NCBI GenBank assembly: GCA_041161065.1
Contig: JBEAVE010000018.1
Location: forward strand, 1 to 64,000
Source: DYRG01 sp041161065
GTDB taxonomy: Bacteria > Pseudomonadota > Gammaproteobacteria > Beggiatoales > Beggiatoaceae
DNA: 64,000 bases
Direction of reading: 5' to 3'
In this document: in pieces, positions 1-7,896 of the stretch
Position numbering within the stretch: position 1 is the stretch's first letter
Layout: every line of letters begins with the position of its first letter
Program-made: the position numbers and the translations under genes
Notes under the pieces: model-generated
Seen by the model: the letters and a program-made list of their open reading frames with translations, nothing else
Told to the model about the DNA's origin: nothing
Database searches by the model: none

Positions 1-71
1 GGTAGTGAAACCACTGTGCGCCGATGATTGTGTGAGGTCTCCTCATGCTAAAGTAGGTCACCGCCAAGCAT
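1..71 (+). rRNA. rrf: 5S ribosomal RNA, 3' part only
   Basis: The first 71 bases match the 3' half of a bacterial 5S rRNA: the GAAACCACTGTGCGCCGATG stretch, the GTGTGAGGTCTCCTCATGC helix region and the closing GTAGGTCACCGCCAAGCAT. The 5' part lies before the window. It is followed at once by a hairpin terminator, so this is very likely the end of an rRNA operon transcribed rightward into the window. The mature 3' end is placed by analogy with E. coli 5S and could be off by a base or two. Confidence 0.9.
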
Positions 72-82
72 CTAATACCCTT

Positions 83-118
83 AACCCCGTCACCCACAGT
101 GATGGGGTTTTCTTTCGT
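83..118 (+). terminator. Rho-independent terminator of the rRNA operon
   Basis: An 11-bp stem (AACCCCGTCAC with GTGATGGGGTT, one G-U pair) around a 5-nt CCACA loop is followed by TTTCTTT. It lies 12 nt after the 5S 3' end and 15 nt before tadA. Confidence 0.9.
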
Positions 119-132
119 CTATTTTTAATGGC

Positions 133-633
133 ATGAACCAATACACTCACACAGAAACCAATCACGAAAAATGGTTACAATATGCTTTGCAATTGGCGGA
201 TCGGGCGGCAGAAATGGGCGAGGTGCCCGTCGGGGCGGTCGCGGTTTGTCAGGAAAAAATTGTCGGCGAAGGTTGGAATCAGCCTATTTATCAACAAGAT
301 GCCACCGCCCATGCTGAAATCATTGCGTTGCGCGCGGCGGGACAAAGGTTGGGTAATTACCGTCTGCCTAATGTGGATTTATATGTCACGCTCGAACCCT
401 GCGCGATGTGTGCGGGTGCGATGATTCATGCGCGCATTAACCGTTTGATTTTTGGCGCATTTGACCTTAAAACGGGCGCAGCGGGCAGTGTGTTTGATGT
501 TTTGATCGATCCGCGTCATAATCACAAAATTCACGTCACGGGCGGCGTTTTAGCCGATATTTGTGGGCAACAGTTAAGCCATTTCTTCCAATCTCGCCGC
601 CAAATCCACAAACAAAATAAACAAAATAAATGA
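133..633 (+). CDS. tadA: tRNA-specific adenosine deaminase TadA
   Basis: Converts adenosine 34 to inosine in the wobble position of tRNA-Arg(ACG), in the cytoplasm. The 166-aa protein has the zinc-dependent cytidine/deoxycytidylate deaminase fold. H60-A-E62 supplies one zinc ligand and the proton-shuttling Glu, and P89-C90-A-M-C93 supplies the two cysteine ligands. Length is normal for the family. The ATG at 133 lacks an obvious Shine-Dalgarno and follows an out-of-frame ATG at 128. rsmE starts 7 nt after the stop, so the two RNA-modification genes probably form one unit downstream of the rRNA operon. Confidence 0.95.
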   Translation: MNQYTHTETNHEKWLQYALQLADRAAEMGEVPVGAVAVCQEKIVGEGWNQPIYQQDATAHAEIIALRAAGQRLGNYRLPNVDLYVTLEPCAMCAGAMIHARINRLIFGAFDLKTGAAGSVFDVLIDPRHNHKIHVTGGVLADICGQQLSHFFQSRRQIHKQNKQNK

Positions 634-640
634 AACCTTT

Positions 641-1369
641 ATGCGTATTTCAAGAGTATTTGTCAATATCGATTTCCAGATTGGAAAATCAGTTGTTTTA
701 CCCGAAGAAACCAGCCATTATTTGAGAAATGTTTTGCGCTTAAAAGACGGTGAGCAACTGATTGCTTTTAATGGACGCGGCGGGGAATTTCATGGTCAAT
801 TAAAAAGTGAAAACAAAAAAACCTTCACGCTAGAAATCCACCGTTTTAATGCAATTGATCGAGAATCTCCATTGCAATTGGTGCTAGCTCAAGCGGTTTC
901 TCACCCAGAGCATTTTGAATGGGCATTGCAGAAAGCCACTGAATTAGGAGTTCAACGCATTATTCCGATTTTAACCGCTAGAACTCAAGGTCATGATAAA
1001 CAGCGTTTGGATAAAAAAATAGTTCGTTGGCACAATATCTTACAAAGCGCGTGCGAACAGTCAGGTAGAAATAAACTCCCCACTTTAGAAATCCCCCAAC
1101 CATTTGAAGATTGGGTAGAAACACAAATAATTGGTACAAGGATTTTTTTAGAACCCACCGCCGAGCAAACCTTTGCAAATTTATTAGAAATTGAAATGCC
1201 TTTAACCCTTTTAATCGGGGCGGAAGGGGGATTAACGGCGGAAGAAATAAAATTGTTAAAAACGCGGGGATTTATCGGAATTCGGGTCGGAACGCGGATT
1301 TTACGCACAGAAACCGCTGCGATTGCCGCGATCGCCGCTTGTCAAGCGCGTTGGGGCGATTGGCAGTGA
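641..1369 (+). CDS. rsmE: 16S rRNA (uracil-1498-N3)-methyltransferase RsmE
   Basis: Methylates U1498 of 16S rRNA with SAM, in the cytoplasm. The 242-aa protein has an N-terminal PUA-like domain (about 1-75) and a C-terminal SPOUT methyltransferase domain. The knotted SAM site is visible as LLIGAEGGLTAEEI (about 190-205) and LRTETAAIAAI near the end, both typical of RsmE. It is 7 nt downstream of tadA and convergent with dcd. Its stop codon lies inside a small hairpin shared with dcd. Confidence 0.95.
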   Translation: MRISRVFVNIDFQIGKSVVLPEETSHYLRNVLRLKDGEQLIAFNGRGGEFHGQLKSENKKTFTLEIHRFNAIDRESPLQLVLAQAVSHPEHFEWALQKATELGVQRIIPILTARTQGHDKQRLDKKIVRWHNILQSACEQSGRNKLPTLEIPQPFEDWVETQIIGTRIFLEPTAEQTFANLLEIEMPLTLLIGAEGGLTAEEIKLLKTRGFIGIRVGTRILRTETAAIAAIAACQARWGDWQ

Positions 1370-1383
1370 TCGCAAAAGATCAC
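1366..1383. terminator. Hairpin between the convergent rsmE and dcd stops
   Basis: A perfect 6-bp inverted repeat, GTGATC-GCAAAA-GATCAC, contains the TGA of rsmE and the stop of dcd. Only GTTTTC follows on the plus strand, so as a terminator it is weak. It may act as a bidirectional end signal. Confidence 0.4.
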
Positions 1384-1946
1384 GTTTTCGGCAATGTCAC
1401 GCCCATTTGTCCTTGATATTTCCCGTTGCGATCTAAATACGAGGTTTCACAGATTTGATCTGCGCCTAAGAAAACCATTTGAGCAACGCCTTCGTTTGCA
1501 TAGATTTTAGCAGGTAATGGCGTAGTATTTGAAAACTCTAATGTCACATGACCTTCCCATTCGGGTTCTAAAGGGGTTACATTTACCACAATCCCAATCC
1601 GCGCATAAGTTGATTTCCCCAAACAAATCACCAAAACGTCTCGAGGAATCCGAAAATACTCGACGGTACGCGCCAGTACAAATGAATTGGGCGGAATAAT
1701 ACACACCTCGCTAGAAATATCAATGAAACTCTTTTCATCAAAATTTTTGGGATCAACGACAGTGGAATTGATATTGGTAAAAATCTTAAATTCATTAGCG
1801 CAACGCACATCATAACCATAACTCGATGTGCCATAAGAAATGATTGCACCGTGAGAGGATTGTTTGATTTGATGGGGTTCAAAAGGCTCAATCATTTGAC
1901 ATTTCAAAGCCATTTCTCGAATCCAACGATCGGATTTGACACCCAT
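1380..1946 (-). CDS. dcd: dCTP deaminase
   Basis: Deaminates dCTP to dUTP, feeding dTMP synthesis. The protein has 188 aa from the chosen start, the family's usual length. It shows SSYGYDVRC, CLGKSTYARIG and the catalytic-site stretch EWEGHVTLEFSNTT with the active Glu. The open frame begins two codons earlier (ATG at 1952), but the AAGGAG ribosome site would then sit directly against the start. The ATG at 1946 has proper spacing and gives the usual N-terminus (GVKSDRWIREMA). It is divergent from hemW and convergent with rsmE. Confidence 0.95.
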   Translation of the reverse strand: MGVKSDRWIREMALKCQMIEPFEPHQIKQSSHGAIISYGTSSYGYDVRCANEFKIFTNINSTVVDPKNFDEKSFIDISSEVCIIPPNSFVLARTVEYFRIPRDVLVICLGKSTYARIGIVVNVTPLEPEWEGHVTLEFSNTTPLPAKIYANEGVAQMVFLGADQICETSYLDRNGKYQGQMGVTLPKT

Positions 1947-1994
1947 GTACATTCTCCTTAATAATGAAATAAATAACCGCTATTATAAAACATT

Positions 1995-3122
1995 ATGATT
2001 CCTTTAAGTTTATATATTCATCTGCCTTGGTGCGTGCGAAAATGCCCGTATTGTGATTTCAATTCGCACCCGTTGAAAACAGAATTACCAGAGCAACGTT
2101 ATATCCAAGCCTTATTGCAAGATATTTCATACGATTTGCCGCTGGTAAAGAACCGCCGGATTTCTAGCATTTTTTTAGGGGGAGGAACACCCAGCTTATT
2201 TTCTCCCGATGCCCTATTTCAATTATTCGCCCAATTGCGTTTAAGAATCCCATTTGAAAAAAATATCGAAATTACCTTAGAAGCCAATCCCGCCACCGCT
2301 GAAATTTCTAAGTTTGCAGGCTTTTATCAAACAGGTATCAATCGTTTGTCATTGGGCGTGCAAAGTTTTAATGATCAATCATTACAAAATATCCAAAGAA
2401 TTCATCATCGACAACACGCAATAGATGCAATTGAAATGCTCAAAAAAGTTGGTTTCAAAAATTTCAATTTAGATTTAATGTACGGTTTGCCCAATCAAAC
2501 ATTAGAAATGGCATTAGATGATTTAAAAATGGCATTACATTTTCAACCCACACATTTGTCTTGGTATCAATTAACGCTTGAGAAAAATACCTATTTTGAT
2601 CGTTATCCTCCTCATTTGCCCGATGAAAATATTATCTGGGAAATGCAAATGGCAGGTGAACAATTATTGCGTGAGAAAAATTATGAACATTATGAGATTT
2701 CTGCGTTCACTAAAAAACAGCATTATTGTCGACATAATTTGAATTATTGGCAATTTGGAGATTATTTAGGAATTGGCGCAGGTGCACATAGTAAAATAAC
2801 GCTGTCATCCAATAGAGTTTTGCGTTTGAGCAAACATAAACACCCTGATTTCTATTTGCAATCCAGTCATAAAATTGCTGAACGATTAGAAGTCAGTCAT
2901 GAAAATTTAGCTTTTGAGTTTATGTTAAATGCGTTAAGATTATGTCAAGGCTTTGATAAATCGCTCTTTTATCAGCGCACTGGTTTAACGTTGGACATCA
3001 TTAATCAGCCATTGCAACAAGCGATTGAAAAGGGTTGGTTAATTTGTAAAAACTCGAGAATTATGCCAACCGAAAATGGCTTAAAATGGCTTAATGAATT
3101 ATTGGAACTTTTTTTAGTGTAA
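1995..3122 (+). CDS. hemW: Radical SAM heme chaperone HemW (HemN-like)
   Basis: A radical SAM protein of the coproporphyrinogen-oxidase-like family. HemW delivers heme to cytoplasmic and membrane hemoproteins and does not carry out the HemN oxidation. The [4Fe-4S] motif is C13-V-R-K-C17-P-Y-C20 very near the N-terminus, as in HemW; HemN has a longer N-terminal extension. GGGTPSLF and the C-terminal HNLNYWQFGDYLGIGAGAHS are further signatures. Length 375 aa is typical. Many older annotations call this family oxygen-independent coproporphyrinogen III oxidase. The next gene starts 3 nt after its stop. Confidence 0.9.
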   Translation: MIPLSLYIHLPWCVRKCPYCDFNSHPLKTELPEQRYIQALLQDISYDLPLVKNRRISSIFLGGGTPSLFSPDALFQLFAQLRLRIPFEKNIEITLEANPATAEISKFAGFYQTGINRLSLGVQSFNDQSLQNIQRIHHRQHAIDAIEMLKKVGFKNFNLDLMYGLPNQTLEMALDDLKMALHFQPTHLSWYQLTLEKNTYFDRYPPHLPDENIIWEMQMAGEQLLREKNYEHYEISAFTKKQHYCRHNLNYWQFGDYLGIGAGAHSKITLSSNRVLRLSKHKHPDFYLQSSHKIAERLEVSHENLAFEFMLNALRLCQGFDKSLFYQRTGLTLDIINQPLQQAIEKGWLICKNSRIMPTENGLKWLNELLELFLV

Positions 3123-3125
3123 AAT

Positions 3126-3884
3126 ATGGAATTAAACACGATTTTTTTATTAGGAATTTCGTTTTTTGCTGGATTGGTTGATGCGATTGCAGGGGGAGGT
3201 GGATTGTTACTGTTGCCCGCGTTATTAACGGTAGGAATTCCTCCCCATCTTGCGTTAGGTACAAATAAATTATCTGCAACCTTTGGGAGTTTCACCGCTT
3301 CGAGAATTTGCATTATTAAGGGCATGGTTCAACCGCGTTTCTGGCTAATTATGATTTTTTCAACATTGCAAGGATCATTTTTAGGTGCATTAACGGCGTG
3401 GTTGTTATCACCAGAATGGTTGAAAAAAGGGTTGTCGATTGTTATTTTTGGGGCGGCGACTTATATTTTATTAAAACGTCCCCATATTCAAAACAACACA
3501 TTACAACCACTAGCTTTTGCGCCGAGAGGAAAAAGTATTCTATTGGGACATTTGTTGGGTTTCTACGATGGTATTGCAGGACCTGGAGTGGGTTCTTTCT
3601 GGACAATGGCAAATATGACTTTTTTTGATTTGAATTTAGTTGAAGCAAGTTGTTTAGCACGCTTGATGAATTTTGTGAGCAATGTGGTTGCATTAATTAC
3701 GTTTTTAGCGGTAGGAAATGTGGATATTGGGTTGGGTTTAACGTTGGGAACAACGCTTATGATTGGGGCGTATTTGGGAGCGCATTCTGCTTTGAAATAC
3801 GGGGCGGCGTTAATTCGCCCTTTATTTATTGCGATGTTTGTTTTGTTGGGGACGCGGCTGTGCTGGCAAGTTTTCTTTCATTAA
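3126..3884 (+). CDS. TSUP family membrane permease (TauE/SafE, YfcA-like)
   Basis: An inner-membrane protein of 252 aa with seven to eight predicted hydrophobic segments. The two repeated family signatures are seen: GLVDAIAGGGGLLLLPALL near the N-terminus and GFYDGIAGPGVGSFW in the second half. Members export or import small anions such as sulfite, sulfoacetate or other organosulfur compounds; the substrate cannot be read from sequence. It is 3 nt downstream of hemW. The next gene, a DsrC-family protein, starts 117 nt later on the same strand, which makes a sulfur link possible. Confidence 0.85.
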   Translation: MELNTIFLLGISFFAGLVDAIAGGGGLLLLPALLTVGIPPHLALGTNKLSATFGSFTASRICIIKGMVQPRFWLIMIFSTLQGSFLGALTAWLLSPEWLKKGLSIVIFGAATYILLKRPHIQNNTLQPLAFAPRGKSILLGHLLGFYDGIAGPGVGSFWTMANMTFFDLNLVEASCLARLMNFVSNVVALITFLAVGNVDIGLGLTLGTTLMIGAYLGAHSALKYGAALIRPLFIAMFVLLGTRLCWQVFFH

Positions 3885-4001
3885 GCCTTTATCTGATTGT
3901 TTTTAGAGTATTTTTTATTAAATGCAGCCAACACACTTCATTACTTTATCAGAATGTATTAAAATTAGACCGAGACTTAACTGTAGAAAAAGGAGACAAC
4001 C

Positions 4002-4343
4002 ATGCAATATGATGTGAATGGAACGGCGATTGAAGCCGATAAAAACGGCTATTTGGTCAATATCGATGATTGGAATGAGGACGTTGCGCAAGCGATTGCC
4101 GCGCACGAAGGCATCACTTTGACGGAAAAACATTGGGATTTAATCAACTATTTGCGCGAAGAATACACGGAAAATAAGGGCAATCAACCTAATACCCGTA
4201 ATATTGTCAAGGCAATGAAAGAAGCGTGGAACGACGATTCCATTGATTCTAAATCACTTTATGAACTTTTTCCGTTAGACCCTTCCAAACAAGGTGGGCG
4301 CATCGCAGGTTTGCCAGAAAGCAAGCGTAAGGGCGGCTACTAA
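4002..4343 (+). CDS. DsrC/TusE-family protein without cysteines (RspA type)
   Basis: A 113-aa protein that aligns over its whole length with DsrC and TusE: GYLVNIDDWNEDVAQAIA, HWDLINYLREEY, NIVKAMKEAW, and a C-terminal arm LFPLDPSKQGGRIAGLP. DsrC carries sulfur on two conserved arm cysteines (KQACRFAGLP and the penultimate GCV). Here both positions are glycine (G99 and G112), and the protein has no cysteine at all. It therefore cannot be a persulfide carrier of the DsrC or TusE kind. Cysteine-free members have been called RspA and suggested to be regulatory. The start is well supported by AAAGGAGA 7 nt upstream. It is convergent with lpxB and overlaps its stop by 4 nt. Confidence 0.85.
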   Translation: MQYDVNGTAIEADKNGYLVNIDDWNEDVAQAIAAHEGITLTEKHWDLINYLREEYTENKGNQPNTRNIVKAMKEAWNDDSIDSKSLYELFPLDPSKQGGRIAGLPESKRKGGY

Positions 4344-5515
4344 TCTTTTTTCCTCTCCGTTTGGAGAGGATTTCCTCTCATTTTAGAAAGCACCGCATTT
4401 GCCGCTAATTCATCTGAATTTTGCCGCAAACTGAAATGAATCACATTAAACGCACTTTTTAATGCTGATTGTTTATCTGAATGCTCTAAAAAATCCTTCA
4501 CAGCCGCTGCTAAATTTGCAGGCGTTGCTCGATCTTGAATAAACTCAGGCACTAAAAGTTTCTGCGCAAGTAAATTGGGTAATGCAATGTAAGGTACTTT
4601 CATGAGTTTCTTTACCAACCAATGCGTGATTTTGTTCACCCGATACGCCACCACCATTGGACGTTTAATAAGCGCAGTTTCTAAGGTTGCAGTGCCCGAT
4701 GCTAATAAAACAACATCAGCGGCTGCCATAACTTGGCGGGCTTGCCCTTGAAAGATTTGTACCTCAATGTCGTTGAAATGCGCTAATTGTGTTTTGAATA
4801 TTTCACTGACTTTTGGATTTGCTAAGGGCACTAAAAACTTTAATGGTGAGGTAGATTGCAGTAATTGTGCGGTTTCAAGAAATAAATTTCCTAATGTTGA
4901 AACCTCGCTGACTCGACTGCCTACCAATAAAGCCACATATCGATTTTCTATAGGAATATTCAACTGTTCACGCGCTTGTTTTTTATCAGAAGAAAGCGGG
5001 ATTTGCCACGCAAATGGATGTCCAACAAATTCAACCGCCATGTTTTGTTTCTGATAATAAGCGGCTTCAAATGGAAATAAGGTGAGCATCAAATCACACG
5101 CGCGCCGGATTTTCTTTAAGCGATATTCTCGCCACGCCCACACCGTTGGACTCACATAATGCACGGTTGGAATATTTAACTTTTTGAGCGCGAGTTCTAA
5201 TCCCAAATTGAAATCAGGTGCATCAATCCCGACAAATACATCGGGCGGGTCGGCGGAGAAATGATTTTTCAAACCTTGTCGGCAACGCCACAAACGGGGT
5301 AAATGTTGCAAAACTTCCATCAAACCCATAACCGACAACCATTCCATTGGATATAAACTTTTCATACCCGCAGAAATCATATTTGTTCCACCAATTCCTT
5401 CAATTCTTGCGTGAGGAAAACGTGCTCGAATAGCTTTAATTAAGCCTGCGCCCAACAAATCCCCAGAAGTTTCTCCCGCGACAATCGCTATGTAAGGTTT
5501 TGTTTTATTTATCAT
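4340..5515 (-). CDS. lpxB: Lipid-A-disaccharide synthase LpxB
   Basis: Joins UDP-diacylglucosamine and lipid X to make the lipid A disaccharide, at the inner face of the inner membrane (GT19 family). The protein has 391 aa with the N-terminal AGETSGDLLGAGLI, EGIGG, VGIDAPDFN and YVSPTVWAWR motifs. The open frame extends to a TTG at 5557, directly after the porG stop, but homologues start near the ATG at 5515, so that was chosen. A GGGGAG stretch lies about 11 nt upstream. lpxB normally follows lpxA; here lpxA is about 40 kb away. The coding 3' end contains a strong hairpin. Confidence 0.93.
   Translation of the reverse strand: MINKTKPYIAIVAGETSGDLLGAGLIKAIRARFPHARIEGIGGTNMISAGMKSLYPMEWLSVMGLMEVLQHLPRLWRCRQGLKNHFSADPPDVFVGIDAPDFNLGLELALKKLNIPTVHYVSPTVWAWREYRLKKIRRACDLMLTLFPFEAAYYQKQNMAVEFVGHPFAWQIPLSSDKKQAREQLNIPIENRYVALLVGSRVSEVSTLGNLFLETAQLLQSTSPLKFLVPLANPKVSEIFKTQLAHFNDIEVQIFQGQARQVMAAADVVLLASGTATLETALIKRPMVVAYRVNKITHWLVKKLMKVPYIALPNLLAQKLLVPEFIQDRATPANLAAAVKDFLEHSDKQSALKSAFNVIHFSLRQNSDELAANAVLSKMRGNPLQTERKKD
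4351..4379. other. Three-arm alternating hairpin in the lpxB 3' end
   Basis: TCCTCTCC (4351-4358), GGAGAGGA (4363-4370) and TCCTCTC (4373-4379) lie in a row. The middle arm can pair perfectly with either neighbour, through a GTTT loop or a short ATTT loop. No T-run follows on either strand, so it is not a standard terminator, although it lies just after the convergent stops of the RspA-like gene and lpxB. Confidence 0.6.
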
Positions 5516-5528
5516 ATAATTAGCATCT

Positions 5529-5548
5529 CCCCACATTTGAACGTGGGG
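5529..5548. other. Small hairpin between porG and lpxB
   Basis: CCCCAC (5529-5534) and GTGGGG (5543-5548) form a 6-bp GC-rich stem with an 8-nt loop in the gap before the lpxB ATG. It lies upstream of the lpxB ribosome-binding region and may affect lpxB translation or mark partial termination after porG. Confidence 0.45.
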
Positions 5549-5557
5549 ACGATTCAA

Positions 5558-6115
5558 TTAGGTATTTTTCCAATGATCGGCGGGAACGTAATGGGCGGCT
5601 TCCTCGATTAAACGCAAATTACGCTGCAAAATATCGCCCTTAAAACGATGGCTAAGTGCTTGATTTAACGCATCAACTGGCAAAATTCCCGTCAAAGCTA
5701 AAAACCCCGCCAACAATGCCGTATTGGGAACGGGTTTTCCCAAAATGTCCTTCGCCAACGACGACGCGGGCAACGCCACCAACGGATAACCCATTTCTTG
5801 GCTCAACGCCTCACTGCTCAGGGTCGAATTAACCAGCACGCCGCCGCCCGCCCGCAAGCCGTCCATTACCCCCGGAACGTGCAGAAGTGCTTGATCTTGA
5901 ACGATTAAAAACGCGGGACTATTCACTTGATTGCGGCGTTTAATCGGTTTGTCGTCAATGCGCACAAACGCCACCACCGGCGCGCCCCGCCGTTCCGCCC
6001 CAAAATTTGGAAACGCCTGCCCGTAACGTTTCACTTCAAATGCCGCCGTCGCCAACAAATACGCCGCAACCACATTACCTTGTCCGCCGCGCCCATGAAT
6101 ACGAATTTCTAACAT
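5558..6115 (-). CDS. 2-oxoacid:acceptor oxidoreductase gamma subunit (PorG/KorC type), orphan
   Basis: A 185-aa protein with the gamma-domain signature IHGRGGQGNVVAAYLLATAAFE at its N-terminus, then FGAERRGAPVVAFVRI and PNTALLAGFLALTGILP. In pyruvate or 2-oxoglutarate:ferredoxin oxidoreductases this subunit helps bind CoA, together with alpha, beta and delta chains. None of the other subunits is nearby. The start is firm (AAGGAGG, 5 nt before ATG). lpxB follows closely on the same strand. Either the partners are encoded elsewhere or the protein has another use. The family call is sure; the substrate is unknown. Confidence 0.85.
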   Translation of the reverse strand: MLEIRIHGRGGQGNVVAAYLLATAAFEVKRYGQAFPNFGAERRGAPVVAFVRIDDKPIKRRNQVNSPAFLIVQDQALLHVPGVMDGLRAGGGVLVNSTLSSEALSQEMGYPLVALPASSLAKDILGKPVPNTALLAGFLALTGILPVDALNQALSHRFKGDILQRNLRLIEEAAHYVPADHWKNT

Positions 6116-6182
6116 TTTTCCTCCTTCCTTTTTTGAACAATTTGGATCACATTCACCTATTCTTTTATAGAGAAACTTTGTT

Positions 6183-6596
6183 TTAAGGTGCTTTTACAAC
6201 GGGATTCCCTTTTTGAAGCCAACCTACAATCCCTCTTTCTACATTATAAACCATTTGATAACCCATCTTCTTATCGAGGAAATGTGCAACATTGGTGGTA
6301 CGATTTCCTGTGCGGCAAATTAAAATAACAGGTTGATCTTTTTGAGTAATTTTCTCTAAGGATTGTGTCCAATTCGCCGCATCGTAACGTCCGTTCTTAT
6401 CAAAAAAAGTGAGCAAATGGCTGCCTTCCACAATTCCCGTTGCTTTCCATTCTTCGGGCGTTCGAATATCAACAATCGGCACACCTTGCTTAATTAAAGT
6501 TTGTAACATATTATTATCAATATTCTTAACTTCTGCAACGGCAGAAACCGCCCAACAAATCCAACCCATTACAAACCAGCGACCATATTTTTGCAT
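6183..6596 (-). CDS. Periplasmic rhodanese-like protein
   Basis: A single rhodanese domain (about 25-132) behind an N-terminal signal peptide (hydrophobic 7-21, probable cleavage near AVAEV), so it acts in the periplasm. The conserved VDIRTPEEW with D43 and the active-site loop C94-R-T-G-N-R-T are present, so sulfurtransferase activity is plausible. Length 137 aa fits one-domain secreted rhodaneses. It stands alone, upstream of porG on the same strand and divergent from anmK. The physiological acceptor is unknown. Confidence 0.85.
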   Translation of the reverse strand: MQKYGRWFVMGWICWAVSAVAEVKNIDNNMLQTLIKQGVPIVDIRTPEEWKATGIVEGSHLLTFFDKNGRYDAANWTQSLEKITQKDQPVILICRTGNRTTNVAHFLDKKMGYQMVYNVERGIVGWLQKGNPVVKAP

Positions 6597-6711
6597 AGTA
6601 TTTCCCGATAGAAAAAATAAAACGAGTTTTCATTATAGAGTATTGAGAAAAAGAAAAGCAAGTAGAGATTTCTAGGTTGTTTTTATTTAACATAACAAAG
6701 GATAAAAGAAT

Positions 6712-7818
6712 ATGTTATTTATTGGTTTAATGTCTGGAACAAGTATTGATGCGATTGATGCGGTATTGGTTGATTTTTCAGAAGATTTTCCGCGCTTGAT
6801 AGCAACCCACCAACATTATTGGTCGCCTTCTGTTCGCCAGCAATTGTTGCAAATTAGTCAAACAAATCAAGCTATTTTTCCCGCTACGTTAGCGCATTTG
6901 GATCAAGTGGTTGCCGACACTTTTGCTGACGCGGTCGATGCGCTGTTAAAACAAACAAACTATAAACATTCGGATATTCAAGCACTTGGAAGTCATGGAC
7001 AAACGCTTTGGCATCAACCGCCGCGTTGTTCTGGCATTAATACCCGACCTTTTACATGGCAAATCGGCGACCCAAATATTATCGCCCAACGTACTGAAAT
7101 TACAACTGTTTCTGATTTTAGACGGCGAGATTTAGCAGCGGGTGGACAGGGCGCGCCGCTTGTACCCGCTTTTCACGCCGCGTTATTTCGCCATTCAAAT
7201 GAAGTTCAAATCGTTTTAAATATAGGTGGAATTGCCAATATTACCGTTCTTCCTCCCGCGCATTCCAATGCACCAATTATTGGTTTTGATACCGGAACGG
7301 GCAATGCTTTATTAGATGCTTGGGCATTACAACATTTGGGTGTTGCAATGGATTTAAACGGTGAATGGGCTGCGCAAGGAAAAACTAATCCACTTTTATT
7401 AGAAAATTTATTACAAGATGCGTATTTTTCTTTACCACCACCTAAAAGTACCGGACGGGATTATTTTAATCTACATTGGTTGCAACCTTTCTTAAAAAAT
7501 GAAACCCCGCAAGATGTGCAAATGACCTTAGTGGATTTAACCGTTGAAAGCGTTGCTCGAGCGATTGCACCTTTTCAAGCAACAACCGTTTTAGTATGTG
7601 GTGGTGGCGTTCATAATGCTTTAATGATGCGCCGATTAAATGAAGTTTTACAAATACCAGTGATTTCTACAGCGGCATTAAATGTTGATCCGGATTGGAT
7701 CGAGGCGAGTTGTTTTGCGTGGTTGGCGAAACAAACATTAGAGAAAAAAACAGGAAATCTTCCTAGCGTAACGGGAGCAAAACAAGCGGTTATTTTGGGT
7801 GGTATTTATTACGCTTAA
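6712..7818 (+). CDS. anmK: Anhydro-N-acetylmuramic acid kinase
   Basis: Phosphorylates and opens 1,6-anhydro-MurNAc to MurNAc-6-phosphate during cell-wall recycling, in the cytoplasm. The 368-aa protein has the N-terminal phosphate-binding GLMSGTSIDAIDAVLVDF, the VSDFRRRDLAAGGQGAPLVPAFH block, GFDTGTGNALLDAW and the C-terminal VCGGGVHN. AAAGGATAA precedes the ATG. It is convergent with glyA, with a large hairpin in between. Confidence 0.95.
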   Translation: MLFIGLMSGTSIDAIDAVLVDFSEDFPRLIATHQHYWSPSVRQQLLQISQTNQAIFPATLAHLDQVVADTFADAVDALLKQTNYKHSDIQALGSHGQTLWHQPPRCSGINTRPFTWQIGDPNIIAQRTEITTVSDFRRRDLAAGGQGAPLVPAFHAALFRHSNEVQIVLNIGGIANITVLPPAHSNAPIIGFDTGTGNALLDAWALQHLGVAMDLNGEWAAQGKTNPLLLENLLQDAYFSLPPPKSTGRDYFNLHWLQPFLKNETPQDVQMTLVDLTVESVARAIAPFQATTVLVCGGGVHNALMMRRLNEVLQIPVISTAALNVDPDWIEASCFAWLAKQTLEKKTGNLPSVTGAKQAVILGGIYYA

Positions 7819-7847
7819 ATAAAAACAAGTTTGCCCGTATTTATTGG

Positions 7848-7885
7848 TCACAAAAGCGGTTTATCGATAGTTCACCGCTTTGTGA
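7848..7885. other. Long hairpin between anmK and glyA
   Basis: TCACAAAAGCGGT (7848-7860) pairs with ACCGCTTTGTGA (7874-7885), leaving one bulged A and a 13-nt loop. No run of T follows on either strand. It lies between convergent genes and may act as a transcript-end or stability element. Confidence 0.6.
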
Positions 7886-7896
7886 ATTGAAATAAC

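Noticed and set aside
5509..5545. Third copy of the 36-nt repeat upstream of lpxB
   Set aside because: Only 13 contiguous bases match without gaps, which is expected by chance in 64 kb.
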